Assembly (NCBI GenBank): GCA_025353105.1
Contig: JANXRG010000064.1
Span: 1 to 44,172, forward strand
Reading direction: 5' to 3'
DNA length: 44,172 bases
Source of the DNA: Verrucomicrobiota bacterium
Lineage (GTDB): Bacteria; Verrucomicrobiota; Verrucomicrobiia; Chthoniobacterales; SZAS-18
The notes under the pieces are model-generated. The model saw nothing but the letters and a program-made list of their open reading frames with translations, did no database searches and was not told where the DNA came from. Position numbers and translations under genes: made by a program. This document shows, piece by piece, positions 1 to 10,578 of this stretch; within the stretch, counting starts at the first letter, position 1; the number at the start of each line of letters is the position of its first letter.

Positions 1-2070
1 GTGAACTTCGACTCCACCGTCGCGGGTGGCGGCGGGAACCTGTTTTTCGCCGGCGACGTGACACTCGCGGGGACCGGCAGTATCACACTGAAGGTCGAAA
101 GCCAGGACCTCATCGACGCGCTCAACGTCAACAGCACGCTCACCAATTCCTCCAGCCACACGATCAAGGGAGCCGGGGTGATGGGGCCCGGTTCGCTGTT
201 CTTTGCCTTCGCGAATGCGGGACTCGTGGACGCAAACGTGCCGGGCAAGACTCTCACGTTCATTACCCGCGATTCCAGCGGCGGAACCGTCACGAACACG
301 GGGACACTTCGCGCCAGTGGCGGCGGCCTGCTCACCCTTGCAAGCAACTCCGGCCCGGGCACGGTCACCAACACCGGGGGCCGGATCGAGGCGCTCGACG
401 CCTCTGTCGTCAACGTGCTGGGCGGCGTCACCGTCACCGGAGGCATGCTGGCGGCCATCGGCACCGGCGTCGTCCGTGGCGGGGTGTATGGTGTTGTTAA
501 CGGCGGCACATTCGCCAACCTCACGACCACCGGAAAGTTCGACCCCACGCTTTCGACCATCAGCGGCGTGGTGAGCAGCGCGGGTACCGTTACGGTATCG
601 ACGGACGGAGGCGCCACGCTCGCGAGCGGCGCGACCTTCAACAATCTCGCCGGCGCCACCGTCAACCTCACCAGCACCGGCGGATTCACGGGCAGCGGCA
701 CGTTCAACAATATTGGAACGCTGACGAAGTCCGGCAGCGGCCAGGCCGTGTTCACTGGGACGACCTTCCTGAACACCGGCACCGTGGCGGTCAACGCGGG
801 CGCCCTCGCCTTCGGGACCTTTACGCAAAGCGCCGGCACGCTGCGCTTCACCGGCGGGACAAGCGCCTCGGTCGGGTCCGGCCAGAGTTTCCAATTCACC
901 GGCGGCGCGCTCGCCGGCACCGGCACGATCACCGGGAACGCGGTGAACGCGGGCGCCCTCACGATCGGCAGCACCGACGCCACCACCTCCGCCATCACGA
1001 TCAGCGGCAACTTCACGCAGAACGCCGGCGCGATCCTCAACGCGAACATCGGCGGCCTCAACGCCGGCAACTTCGGCATGCTCACAATTGGCGGCGCCGC
1101 CACCCTCGCCGGCACCGTCAACGTCAATTTGGTCAACGGTTTCAAGTTCCGCGTCGGCGATTCCTTCCGCCTCGTTTCGGCGGGCTCTGTTTCCGGCGCT
1201 TTCTCCGGCGTCACGCTCCCCGCCGGCGTGCAGGGAACCCTCAGCGCAAACGGGACCGGCGTCACCCTCACGATCACCGTCGCTCCGCCGGCCGCCACCC
1301 TCATCAACATCGCCACGCGCGCCCGCGTCGAAACCGTCGACAACGTCATGATCGCCGGCTTCGTCATCACCGGCTCCACTTCCAAGAAAGTCATCGTGCG
1401 CGCCATCGGGCCATCGCTCACCGCCGCCGGCGTCTCCGGTGCGCTCTCCAATCCCACGCTCACACTCTACAACGCCCAAGCTCAGATCCTCGCCACCAAT
1501 GACGACTGGCGTTCCACGCAACAGGCCGAGATCATTGCCTCCACCTTCCCGCCCTCCGACAATCGGGAATCGGCCATCGTCGCCACTCTGCCCGCCGGCG
1601 CGTACACCGCCATCGTCAGCGGCGTGGGCGGCGAGATGGGCGTCGGCCTCGTCGAAGTCTACGACCTGGACCTGCCCAACGTCGCCACCGCGCGACCCAT
1701 CAACGTCGCCACCCGCGCCCGCGTGCTCACCGGCGACAGCGTCATGATCGCCGGCTTCGTCATCGGCGGCACGCGCCCCCGGCGCGTCATCGTACGCGCC
1801 ATCGGGCCAAGCCTGACGGCCGCCGGTGTTCCCGGGGCGCTGGCCGATCCCACGCTCACGCTCTACAACGCCCAGGCTCAGGTCCTCGCCACCAACGACA
1901 ATTGGAGGGACACCCAGCAGGCGGAGATCGCCGCCACGCCCTTCCCGCCGAGCAACGACCTCGAGTCAGCGATCGTGGCCACGCTCGATCCGGGCGCGTA
2001 CACCGCCATTGTCGCCGGCAAGAACGGCACCATCGGCGTCGGGCTCGTGGAAGTTTACGACCTCGAATAG
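1..2070 (+). CDS. Secreted beta-helix-like repeat protein, 5' partial
   Basis: The reading frame is open from the first base, so the true start and any signal peptide lie outside the window; the GTG at position 1 is probably an internal codon. The 689 visible residues fall in two parts. Residues 1 to about 430 are low-complexity, rich in G, T, N, A and S, with recurring pieces such as TNTGT, FNNIGTL, FLNTGTV and GTGTITGN. This pattern is typical of right-handed beta-helix or autotransporter-associated strand repeats. Residues 435-557 and 567-689 are two copies of a domain with the signature VIVRAIGPSLTAAGV and a closing GVGLVEVYDL, a domain often seen at the C-terminus of verrucomicrobial secreted proteins. 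No C-terminal beta-barrel is visible, so self-export as a classical autotransporter is unlikely. The exact function is unknown; a surface or extracellular adhesive role is inference. Confidence 0.8.
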   Translation: MNFDSTVAGGGGNLFFAGDVTLAGTGSITLKVESQDLIDALNVNSTLTNSSSHTIKGAGVMGPGSLFFAFANAGLVDANVPGKTLTFITRDSSGGTVTNTGTLRASGGGLLTLASNSGPGTVTNTGGRIEALDASVVNVLGGVTVTGGMLAAIGTGVVRGGVYGVVNGGTFANLTTTGKFDPTLSTISGVVSSAGTVTVSTDGGATLASGATFNNLAGATVNLTSTGGFTGSGTFNNIGTLTKSGSGQAVFTGTTFLNTGTVAVNAGALAFGTFTQSAGTLRFTGGTSASVGSGQSFQFTGGALAGTGTITGNAVNAGALTIGSTDATTSAITISGNFTQNAGAILNANIGGLNAGNFGMLTIGGAATLAGTVNVNLVNGFKFRVGDSFRLVSAGSVSGAFSGVTLPAGVQGTLSANGTGVTLTITVAPPAATLINIATRARVETVDNVMIAGFVITGSTSKKVIVRAIGPSLTAAGVSGALSNPTLTLYNAQAQILATNDDWRSTQQAEIIASTFPPSDNRESAIVATLPAGAYTAIVSGVGGEMGVGLVEVYDLDLPNVATARPINVATRARVLTGDSVMIAGFVIGGTRPRRVIVRAIGPSLTAAGVPGALADPTLTLYNAQAQVLATNDNWRDTQQAEIAATPFPPSNDLESAIVATLDPGAYTAIVAGKNGTIGVGLVEVYDLE
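1303..2067 (+). repeat. Tandem duplication of a 123-codon domain
   Basis: Copy 1 spans 1303-1671 and copy 2 spans 1699-2067; each is exactly 123 codons, separated by a 27-base linker. They are near-identical at the DNA level over long stretches, for example around the codons for TLTLYNAQAQ and AIGPSLTAAGV, which points to recent duplication or gene conversion. Each copy has two conserved blocks: VMIAGFVI near its start and YTAIV before the closing GVGLVEVYDL. Confidence 0.85.
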
Positions 2071-2518
2071 CAGCGCGCCGCGCGCGCGGCGGTGTGGATT
2101 AAAGCGCGTTGCCGTTCAATCCGGAACGCGGTGGCTAGTCCCAGGCTTGCCGCAACCCTGGGTTTCTTGACCAAGAAACGGATCTAACCGCAACCCAGTG
2201 GTGGGGCGGATTCAACAACACCAGCGGTGGCGGTGGAGTTAACGCCGCCGCTGGTGTCGTTCTCGGAAAGCAGCCGTATGGTTCCACCGGTACACGCGGT
2301 ACGTAAGGTCGATATTGAGATGAGCGAAACGGCACCGGAAGCGGCCAAACCGCCCGCGTCTTGAACCCGGCGTCCACCTCCGGCGACATTTGGTTCACCA
2401 CATTTTTTTTCCGCTGCTAAGCTCGGGACTGTCGCGCTTTGGCCAACAATTCAGCCCGGCGGTGAATGCGATTTGCTCCCATCCACCGGGCTGGCGACTG
2501 AACAGATCGGGAACGAAA
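2071..2518 (+). other. 448-base spacer upstream of cydA with possible gene remnant
   Basis: No complete gene is convincing here. A plus-strand frame is open from 2139 to 2306 (55 codons, no usable start codon) and reads partly like a secreted G/N-rich protein, with pieces such as WWGGFNNTSGGGG and KQPYGSTGTRG before a TAA stop. A 14-codon ORF follows at 2320-2364 (MSETAPEAAKPPAS). A strong hairpin lies at 2214-2261, and a 7-bp perfect inverted repeat with a four-base loop lies at 2162-2179. An eight-T run at 2402-2409 precedes cydA. The spacer may be a decayed gene plus the cydA promoter region, but no clear -35/-10 pair was found. Confidence 0.35.
2214..2261. repeat. Imperfect inverted repeat (hairpin)
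   Basis: The arms 2214-2232 and 2243-2261 pair at 17 of 19 positions around a 10-base loop. There is no T-run after it on either strand, so it is not a standard intrinsic terminator. It lies within the possible gene remnant between the repeat protein and cydA. Confidence 0.6.
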
Positions 2519-4144
<1,626 letters not shown>

Positions 4145-4149
4145 TCGCG

Positions 4150-5169
4150 ATGGACCTGAACACGATTTGGTTTCTGCTCGTTGGCATTCTTTTCACGGGA
4201 TACGCGGTCCTCGACGGGTTCGACCTTGGCATGGGCCCGCTGCTTTTTGCCGTGAAAACCGACGAGGAACGTCGCATCTTCCTCAATGCGATCGGTCCGA
4301 TCTGGAGTGGTAATGAGGTCTGGCTCGTCACCGGTGGTGGCGCGCTGTTCGCGGCGTTCCCTGAAGTGTACGCCACGGTGTTCTCGGGATTTTACGACGC
4401 GTTCATGTTGCTGCTGTTTGCGTTGATCTTCCGCGCGGTGGCCATCGAATTTCGCGGCCAGCGGCCAGAAGCTGGCTGGCGCCGCACGTGGGACATCTCC
4501 TTCGCCGTCGGCAGTCTCGCCTCGGCCCTGCTGATCGGCGTGGCCCTCGGAAATATTGTCTGGGGCATCCCGCTCGACGCCCGCCACGAGTTCCACGGTA
4601 GTTTCGTCACCCTGCTCCATCCGTACGCATTGCTGGTCGGCGTCACGACCGTGGCATTGTTCGTCATGCACGCGAACCTGTACCTTGTGCTGAAGACCGC
4701 CGGCTCGTTGCAGCAAAAGCTCATGGGCTGGACCACGCGGACCGTGCCAGCCTACCTTGTCCTTTTCATTGTTTTGAACGTGGTGACAATATTCACGTGT
4801 CCGCAGATCAAGTCGGCCTTGGGGCAGCGCTGGCTCCTCCTGGGCACCGCGGCCACCCTGTCGTTTGCCATCACGTTGAACATCCTTCGGGAGGTGCGCC
4901 TCAAACGGGACGGGCGCGCGTTTATCTGCTCCAGCCTGTCGATCGTGCTCCTGATGTTCCAGTTCGGTGCCGGAGTCTATCCGAACATGGTCTTCTCCGT
5001 TCCGGACCTGGCCAACAGCCTGAACATCCACAACGGCGCGTCGACCCAGAAGTCGCTGCAATTCATGTTCTACGTCGCGATGATCGGCGTGCCGATCGTG
5101 CTGACCTACACCGCGTCGATCTATTACATTTTCCGCGGCAAGGTGGTCCTCACGGAAGAATCGTACTAG
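4150..5169 (+). CDS. cydB: Cytochrome bd quinol oxidase subunit II
   Basis: CydB is the structural partner of CydA in the inner-membrane bd oxidase. The 339-residue protein opens with the diagnostic WFLLVGILFTGYAVLDGFDL, followed by GPIWSGNEVWLVTGGGALFA, and has about eight hydrophobic helices ending in VPIVLTYTASIYYIFRGKV. The length is normal for the family. It follows cydA by five bases, so the pair is co-transcribed. The next gene, tkt, is convergent, and the ABC exporter genes cydCD are not in the window. Confidence 0.96.
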   Translation: MDLNTIWFLLVGILFTGYAVLDGFDLGMGPLLFAVKTDEERRIFLNAIGPIWSGNEVWLVTGGGALFAAFPEVYATVFSGFYDAFMLLLFALIFRAVAIEFRGQRPEAGWRRTWDISFAVGSLASALLIGVALGNIVWGIPLDARHEFHGSFVTLLHPYALLVGVTTVALFVMHANLYLVLKTAGSLQQKLMGWTTRTVPAYLVLFIVLNVVTIFTCPQIKSALGQRWLLLGTAATLSFAITLNILREVRLKRDGRAFICSSLSIVLLMFQFGAGVYPNMVFSVPDLANSLNIHNGASTQKSLQFMFYVAMIGVPIVLTYTASIYYIFRGKVVLTEESY

Positions 5170-5239
5170 ACGGCGGAATCGAACGCGCGGCGCGTGATGT
5201 TAGACGTTCGTTTCAGGATCGCTCAAGCCGACCGACGGA

Positions 5240-5265
5240 CTGACCGACGCCGTGACGTCGGTCAG
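5240..5265. terminator. Hairpin between convergent cydB and tkt
   Basis: A perfect 10-bp inverted repeat (CTGACCGACG at 5240-5249 and CGTCGGTCAG at 5256-5265, six-base loop) lies in the 137-base gap between the convergent stops of cydB and tkt. Its position suits a bidirectional terminator. Neither side has a good T-run, so termination is inferred from place and stem strength only. Confidence 0.5.
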
Positions 5266-5306
5266 CTGATGTCGGGGACGGTTAACCTGCTCCCCCTCGC
5301 CACCGC

Positions 5307-7364
5307 TTATTTCTTGCCGAGCACTTCTTTCGCGACGGCGAGGATATTCTCGGGATGGAAACCGAAGCGCTTGAGCAGTTCCTTGAGCGGGGCGGACGCA
5401 CCGAAAGTCCGCATCCCGACGACTTTGCCAGCGTCGCCGACGTAGCGATCCCAGCCAAAGGTCGATGCCCCTTCGATCGCCACACGCGCTTTCACGCCGG
5501 GCGGCAGCACGCTGTCGCGGTACTCCTTCGGCTGGTGATCAAAGAGCTCCCATGACGGCATCGAGACCACGCGGGACTTAATCCCTTCCGCCGTTAAGGT
5601 CTCGTGCGCCTGGACCGCGAGGGAAAGCTCGCTGCCGGTCGCAATGAGGATGACATCGGGCTTCCCGTCCGGAGCGTCGCCCAAGACGTAAGCACCCTTC
5701 GCCGCGCCAGACGCCGGCGCATACTTCGTCCGATCGAGCGTCGGCAGGGGCTGACGCGAGAGAACCAGCACCGCCGGTTCATGGCGCGACTGCATGATCG
5801 TGCGATACGCCTCCACGACTTCGTTCGCGTCGCCTGGCCGCAACACGATCAGCCCGGGAATCGCGCGCAACGACAGGAGATGTTCCACCGGTTGGTGCGT
5901 CGGGCCGTCCTCGCCGTCTCCCAACGAGTCGTGCGTAAAAACGAAGAACGTCGGCAACTCCATCAACGCCGAGAGACGGATGCCCGGCCGCGCGTAGTCG
6001 CTGAAGATGAAGAACGTGGCGCCGTACGCCCGCAGCTTCGAGAGGGAAAGGCCGTTTACGACCGCGGACATCGCGTGCTCGCGAATGCCGTAGTGCAGAT
6101 TGCGTCCGCCGTAATTGTCCGGCTGGAAATCACCGGCGCCGGCAAACGTGAGCAGCGTCTTGTTCGACGGCCCGAGATCGGCGGAACCGCCCATGAGCCA
6201 GGGGATGTTTTGCGCCAGAATGTTGAGCACCTTGCCCGACGCGTCGCGACCGGCCATGCCCTTGGCATCGGCGGGGAAGACCGGAAGGCCCTTGTCCCAG
6301 CCCTCGGGGAGCGCGCGCTTTTGCATCAGCGGAATTTCCTTCGCGAGGTCCGCATGCTGCGCTCCATAAGCCTTCATCATTTCATGCCATTTGGCACGAG
6401 CGTCCGCGCCACGCTTGCCGATGCCCTCATTGAAATGCGCCATCACGCCGTCTGGTACGAGGAATTGGGCGTCCTCCGGCCAGCCGTACGCGCACTTGGT
6501 GAGCTTGACTTCCTCTTCCCCCAGCGGCTCGCCGTGCGCCTCGGGTTTATCCTGCTTGTGGGGCGAGCCCCAGCCGATGTGGCTGTCGAGCACGATGAAA
6601 GTCGGACGGCCCTTTGTCTTCTTGAAGTTCGCCAGTGCATCCTCGATGCGGTCGATGGCGTTCGCGTCGCCCACCCGCAGCACATTCCAACCGTAGGCCA
6701 GAAAGCGCGCCGCGACATCCTCCGTGAACGTGATGCTCGTGTTGCCCTCGATCGTGATGTGATTGTTGTCCCAGATCCAGCAGAGGTTATCGAGTTTCAG
6801 ATGACCCGCGAGGGAGGCCGCCTCGGACGCAATGCCCTCCATCAGGCAGCCGTCGCCGCAGACCGCGTAGACATTGTAATCGAAGACGTCAAAGCCCGGC
6901 TTGTTGTACCGGTTCGCGAGCCATTTCTGCGCCATCGCCATGCCGACGCTGGTCGCGACGCCCGCGCCCAACGGGCCGGTGGTGGTTTCGACGCCAGAGA
7001 CCCAATGATATTCCGGATGACCCGCCGCGCGGCTGTCGAGCTGGCGGAAGCGCTTGATGTCGTCGAGCGTGACCGACGGTTTGCCGAGGCTCTCGTAGTC
7101 CGCATTGACGGCCTGCACGCCCGTGAGGTGAAGGACGGACCACAGCAACATCGAGGCGTGGCCATTGGAGAGAACGAAGCGATCGCGGTTGGGCCAGATC
7201 GGATCTTTGGGATCGAACCGCATCTCGCGATTCCAGATTGTGTAGACCAACGGCGCGAGCGCCATCGGCGTGCCGGGATGGCCGGACTGGGCCGCTTGTA
7301 CCGCGTCGATCGACAGGGTGCGAATGGTGTTAATCGCCAATAGATCCATTTTCTCGTTGGGCAT
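5307..7364 (-). CDS. tkt: Transketolase
   Basis: This thiamine-diphosphate enzyme moves two-carbon ketol units between sugar phosphates in the non-oxidative pentose phosphate pathway. The 685-residue length is standard. Visible motifs are SGHPGTPMALAP near the N-terminus, DRFVLSNGHAS, the ThDP-binding block GDGCLMEGIASEAASLAG followed by WDNNHITIEG, the pyrimidine-domain GIREHAMSAVVNGL and THDSLGDGEDGPTHQPVEHL. The N-terminal PP, middle Pyr and C-terminal domains are all present. It is the last gene of the seven-gene operon, 18 bases after pgl, and a strong hairpin lies downstream. Confidence 0.97.
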   Translation of the reverse strand: MPNEKMDLLAINTIRTLSIDAVQAAQSGHPGTPMALAPLVYTIWNREMRFDPKDPIWPNRDRFVLSNGHASMLLWSVLHLTGVQAVNADYESLGKPSVTLDDIKRFRQLDSRAAGHPEYHWVSGVETTTGPLGAGVATSVGMAMAQKWLANRYNKPGFDVFDYNVYAVCGDGCLMEGIASEAASLAGHLKLDNLCWIWDNNHITIEGNTSITFTEDVAARFLAYGWNVLRVGDANAIDRIEDALANFKKTKGRPTFIVLDSHIGWGSPHKQDKPEAHGEPLGEEEVKLTKCAYGWPEDAQFLVPDGVMAHFNEGIGKRGADARAKWHEMMKAYGAQHADLAKEIPLMQKRALPEGWDKGLPVFPADAKGMAGRDASGKVLNILAQNIPWLMGGSADLGPSNKTLLTFAGAGDFQPDNYGGRNLHYGIREHAMSAVVNGLSLSKLRAYGATFFIFSDYARPGIRLSALMELPTFFVFTHDSLGDGEDGPTHQPVEHLLSLRAIPGLIVLRPGDANEVVEAYRTIMQSRHEPAVLVLSRQPLPTLDRTKYAPASGAAKGAYVLGDAPDGKPDVILIATGSELSLAVQAHETLTAEGIKSRVVSMPSWELFDHQPKEYRDSVLPPGVKARVAIEGASTFGWDRYVGDAGKVVGMRTFGASAPLKELLKRFGFHPENILAVAKEVLGKK

Positions 7365-7382
7365 AAGTCGTTGCGTTTGGGG

Positions 7383-8081
7383 TTAGGAATTGTTTTGACC
7401 GGCTGCCGCGCGGTCCGCCAGCACCAGACCGTGGTCGGGAAGGACGCGTCCGCCGGGGATGGAGGGATCGCCTTTCAGCAGTCGCTCGAGCATTGTCACT
7501 TTTTCACCGCCCGTGACCAGCCAAAGAATGCGCAAAGCGCGATTTATCAGCGGATAGGTCAGTGTCATTCGGCGGCGACCCTGATACAACCCGCCCGTCA
7601 GCGCGACGTCCACGTTGGTCACCCCGAGCACGGAATCCCCCGGCACGAGGGAGGCGGTGTGGCCATCCGGCCCGAGACCAAGGTGCACGACGTCGAACAC
7701 AGGCGGCGAACCGGCGAGCTTTTCGATCGTCTTCGCGTACTGCGTCGCCGCGGCCTCAATGTCGGGCGCTTCGACTGGCATCGCGTAAATTTGCTCAGGG
7801 GGCAGTGGCGCGTTCTCGAGGAGGCTGGCGCGGAGGTGCGTGAGATTACGATCCGGGTCGCCCGCGGGGGCGATGCGCTCGTCGACCTGGAACACGTGCA
7901 TGCCATGCCAGGGGACCTGTTCGTTGGCGAGCGCGCGCAGCATGACCCAGGGCGTCTTTCCGCCGCTGACGGCGAGGGTGAATCGGCCGCACGCGGCAAC
8001 GGCGGCACGCGCTTCCGCCGCAATCATTCGCGCCGCGGCATGCGCCACGGCGTCGGCATCGGCAAACACTTCAAGTTTCAT
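7383..8081 (-). CDS. pgl: 6-phosphogluconolactonase
   Basis: The product hydrolyses 6-phosphoglucono-delta-lactone to 6-phosphogluconate, the second oxidative PPP step. The 232 residues match the DevB/Pgl type (NagB-like fold): AVSGGKTPWVML near the N-terminus, HVFQVDERIAP in the middle and VHLGLGPDGHTASLVPG. It lies between zwf and tkt with gaps of 19 and 18 bases, which fits its place in the pathway. The ATG at 8081 has no clear Shine-Dalgarno sequence. Confidence 0.93.
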   Translation of the reverse strand: MKLEVFADADAVAHAAARMIAAEARAAVAACGRFTLAVSGGKTPWVMLRALANEQVPWHGMHVFQVDERIAPAGDPDRNLTHLRASLLENAPLPPEQIYAMPVEAPDIEAAATQYAKTIEKLAGSPPVFDVVHLGLGPDGHTASLVPGDSVLGVTNVDVALTGGLYQGRRRMTLTYPLINRALRILWLVTGGEKVTMLERLLKGDPSIPGGRVLPDHGLVLADRAAAGQNNS

Positions 8082-8100
8082 GGGTGCGTTTTGGTTTGGA

Positions 8101-9477
8101 TTAGTCCGTCATCACCGGCGCCTGCCAACCGCCGGGGGGCGACACTTGCTTATAGACCTCGGCCGGTCCCCACGTGCCTGGCTCGTAGGCAAAGACCGGG
8201 GTACCGACCTGCAGGACCGGATCGACGATGCGCCACGCCTCCTCCACATAATCCTCGCGGGCAAACAAGGTGGCGTCCCCGGCCATCGCGTCGCCAAGCA
8301 CGCGTTCGTAGGCGTCCATTTCCTTGGCGTCGGGACGATGACTGGCGATGATCTCCGTGGCCTCGGGCCCGGTTTCATCCGGGCTCATCACATTCGCCCC
8401 AAACGCGATGGTTTCATCCGGACTGATCCGCAGGCGAATGCAATTCTGCGTGAGACCGTGCGCATCGTAGATCGTGGGCGGCGGACGGAGCCGCAGGGTC
8501 ACCTCCGTGCAGGTCACGGGCAGACATTTCCCAGCGCGGATGTAAAACGGCACGCCGCGCCAGCGCCACGAATTTACCTGCAGCCGCAACGCGCCGAAGG
8601 TCTCGACCGAGGAATCGGGCTTCACTCCCGCCTCGGCGAGGTATCCGCGAAACTGCCCCCGGACAATGTCCCCGGCCTCGAGCGCCGGAATCGCCTTGAG
8701 GACCTTCACTTTCTCGTCGCGCATAGATTCGCTGTCGGTGCGCACCGGCGGCTCCATCGCGACATTCACCATGACCTGAAAGAGGTGATTCTGCATCACG
8801 TCGCGAATCGCGCCCGTCTGATCGTAGAATCCGCCGCGACCCTGCACGCCAAAGTTCTCCGCCATTGTGATCTGCACGCTCTCGACGTGCTCGCGGTTCC
8901 AAATCGGTTCGAGAAACGAATTCGCGAACCGGAAGAACGTCATGTTATGCACCGGGCTCTTGCCCAGATAGTGGTCAATGCGGAAAATCGCGGTCTCGTC
9001 GAATGAATTCAGCAAGATCTGATTGAGTGCCTTGGCAGACTCCAAGTTCGCGCCAAACGGCTTCTCGACGATCACGCGCGAGCCTTCCTCGGCGCAACCC
9101 GATTTCGCCAGCTGCTCGACGACCTGGCCGAAGAGCACGGGCGGGATGGCAAGATAGTGCGCCGGTCGCTGGGCCGAACCGAGTTCCTTGCGCAGGGCCT
9201 CGAAAGTGGCCGCGTCCGCATAGTCGCCGTCGACATAGCGGAGCAGGCCACTCAATTTCTCCCACGCGGCGGGGTCGAGCCCGCCGTGTTTTTCGAGACT
9301 GTCCTTCGCGCGGACCTTGAGTTGATCGAGATTCCAGCCGGCCTTGGCCACGCCGATGACCGGCACGTTGAGGTGCCCCCGCTTCAGCATGGCTTGAAGC
9401 GACGGAAAGATCTTCTTGTAGGCCAGATCTCCCGTCGCCCCAAAAAAGACGAGCGCGTCCGAATGCGGAGGACTCAT
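8101..9477 (-). CDS. zwf: Glucose-6-phosphate 1-dehydrogenase
   Basis: Zwf oxidises glucose 6-phosphate to 6-phosphogluconolactone with NAD(P)+, the entry step of the oxidative PPP. The N-terminal Rossmann block [17 protein letters not shown], the substrate-binding [13 protein letters not shown] and the [20 protein letters not shown] block are all visible. At 458 residues it is slightly shorter than the usual 480-510. A GTG lies directly in front of the chosen ATG (9480), so either codon could be used. Gnd lies upstream with a gap of about 20 bases, and pgl follows after 19 bases. Confidence 0.95.
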   Translation of the reverse strand: MSPPHSDALVFFGATGDLAYKKIFPSLQAMLKRGHLNVPVIGVAKAGWNLDQLKVRAKDSLEKHGGLDPAAWEKLSGLLRYVDGDYADAATFEALRKELGSAQRPAHYLAIPPVLFGQVVEQLAKSGCAEEGSRVIVEKPFGANLESAKALNQILLNSFDETAIFRIDHYLGKSPVHNMTFFRFANSFLEPIWNREHVESVQITMAENFGVQGRGGFYDQTGAIRDVMQNHLFQVMVNVAMEPPVRTDSESMRDEKVKVLKAIPALEAGDIVRGQFRGYLAEAGVKPDSSVETFGALRLQVNSWRWRGVPFYIRAGKCLPVTCTEVTLRLRPPPTIYDAHGLTQNCIRLRISPDETIAFGANVMSPDETGPEATEIIASHRPDAKEMDAYERVLGDAMAGDATLFAREDYVEEAWRIVDPVLQVGTPVFAYEPGTWGPAEVYKQVSPPGGWQAPVMTD

Positions 9478-9501
9478 CACGGGAATTCGTTGTCCGTGTG
9501 A

Positions 9502-10512
9502 CTATTTCTTCTCGATGTGACCGCCGAATTGAAAACGCATCGCGGAAAGCAGCCTGTCCTGGTAATCGGCCTCGCCGCGCGAACTGAAGCGTTCGTACAG
9601 GGCCGCGGTGAGGACCGGCACGGGCACGCCCTCATCAATGGCGGCCTTGATCGTCCATCTCCCCTCGCCCGAATCCGAGACCTTGCCCGAAAACTTCGAG
9701 AGCTTCGTGTCCTCGACCAGTGAAGTCGCCGTCAGGTCCAGCAGCCACGAGGAGATCACACTACCCCGACGCCAAACTTCGGCAATGTCGGCGAGGTTGA
9801 GATCAAACTGATAATGCTCTGGTTCGCGCAGCGGCGTCGTCTCGGCGTCGACCTCGTGCATCCTTTTGCCGATGTCGGCGGAATGCAGGATGCCGAGACC
9901 CTCGGCATAGGCGGCCATCAAGCCGTACTCGATGCCGTTGTGCACCATCTTCACGAAATGCCCGGCCCCGCTCGGGCCGCAATGCAGGTAACCCTGCTCC
10001 GAGGTGCCACCGAGTTTTTCGCGGCCGGGCGTCACCGGGGCGTCGCCCTTGCCGGGTGCGAGGGTGTTGAAGATGGGATCGAGATGCCGCACGGTCGCAT
10101 CCGGGCCGCCGATCATCATACAGTAGCCGCGCTCCAGGCCCCACACGCCCCCGCTCGTGCCCACGCCGCAATAGTTAACCTGCCGCGGCGAAAGCTCCTT
10201 CGCGCGCCGGATGTCGTCGATGTAATACGAGTTGCCGCCGTCAATGATCGTGTCGCCCGCCTGCAGATGGGGCAGCAGGTCGGCGATCGCCGAGTCTACC
10301 ACCGCCGCCGGGACCATCAGCCAGATCGCGCGCGGCGTGCTCAGCTTCTTCACGAAGTCCGCCGTCGAAGTGGCGCCCACCGCCTTCTCCTTGGCCAGCG
10401 AGTTCACCGCTTCCGTGGAGCGATCATAGACGACGCAATCGTGGCCGTTCTTGATGAGGCGGCGCACCATGTTGGCGCCCATTCTGCCGAGTCCAATCAT
10501 TCCAAGTTGCAT
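9502..10512 (-). CDS. gnd: 6-phosphogluconate dehydrogenase, decarboxylating (short form)
   Basis: The enzyme oxidatively decarboxylates 6-phosphogluconate to ribulose 5-phosphate. The 336 residues begin with the dinucleotide-binding MQLGMIGLGRMGANMVRRL and carry the catalytic-region sequence HFVKMVHNGIEYGLMAAYAE. The length is that of the short GntZ/YqeC type, not the 470-residue E. coli type; the short type often prefers NAD+, but the cofactor cannot be read safely here. Its start is well supported: an AAAGGA Shine-Dalgarno lies just before ATG 10512. It lies between the DUF2090 gene and zwf in the operon. Confidence 0.94.
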   Translation of the reverse strand: MQLGMIGLGRMGANMVRRLIKNGHDCVVYDRSTEAVNSLAKEKAVGATSTADFVKKLSTPRAIWLMVPAAVVDSAIADLLPHLQAGDTIIDGGNSYYIDDIRRAKELSPRQVNYCGVGTSGGVWGLERGYCMMIGGPDATVRHLDPIFNTLAPGKGDAPVTPGREKLGGTSEQGYLHCGPSGAGHFVKMVHNGIEYGLMAAYAEGLGILHSADIGKRMHEVDAETTPLREPEHYQFDLNLADIAEVWRRGSVISSWLLDLTATSLVEDTKLSKFSGKVSDSGEGRWTIKAAIDEGVPVPVLTAALYERFSSRGEADYQDRLLSAMRFQFGGHIEKK

Positions 10513-10578
10513 AGATGTGTCCTTTGTTTTGTCCGATGGCGGATCGTGTTTGGTGAATCTGGCGGGATATCTGTCGAC

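Noticed and set aside
1-2070. Classical autotransporter
   Set aside because: The C-terminus is two globular beta domains and not an outer-membrane barrel.
2390-2518. N-terminal extension of cydA from ATG 2390
   Set aside because: The 43 extra residues do not fit the CydA N-terminus, which begins a few residues before the haem-ligand helix; ATG 2519 fits.
5170-5306. cydX-like small subunit gene after cydB
   Set aside because: No short ORF with a membrane helix is present in the gap; it holds the convergent hairpin.
5604-7343. 579-codon plus-strand frame opposite tkt
   Set aside because: It is antisense to a clear transketolase and Arg-rich, a typical shadow frame in GC-rich DNA. The same holds for the long frames opposite zwf, gnd, pgi, the SNF2 gene, yyaL and priA.
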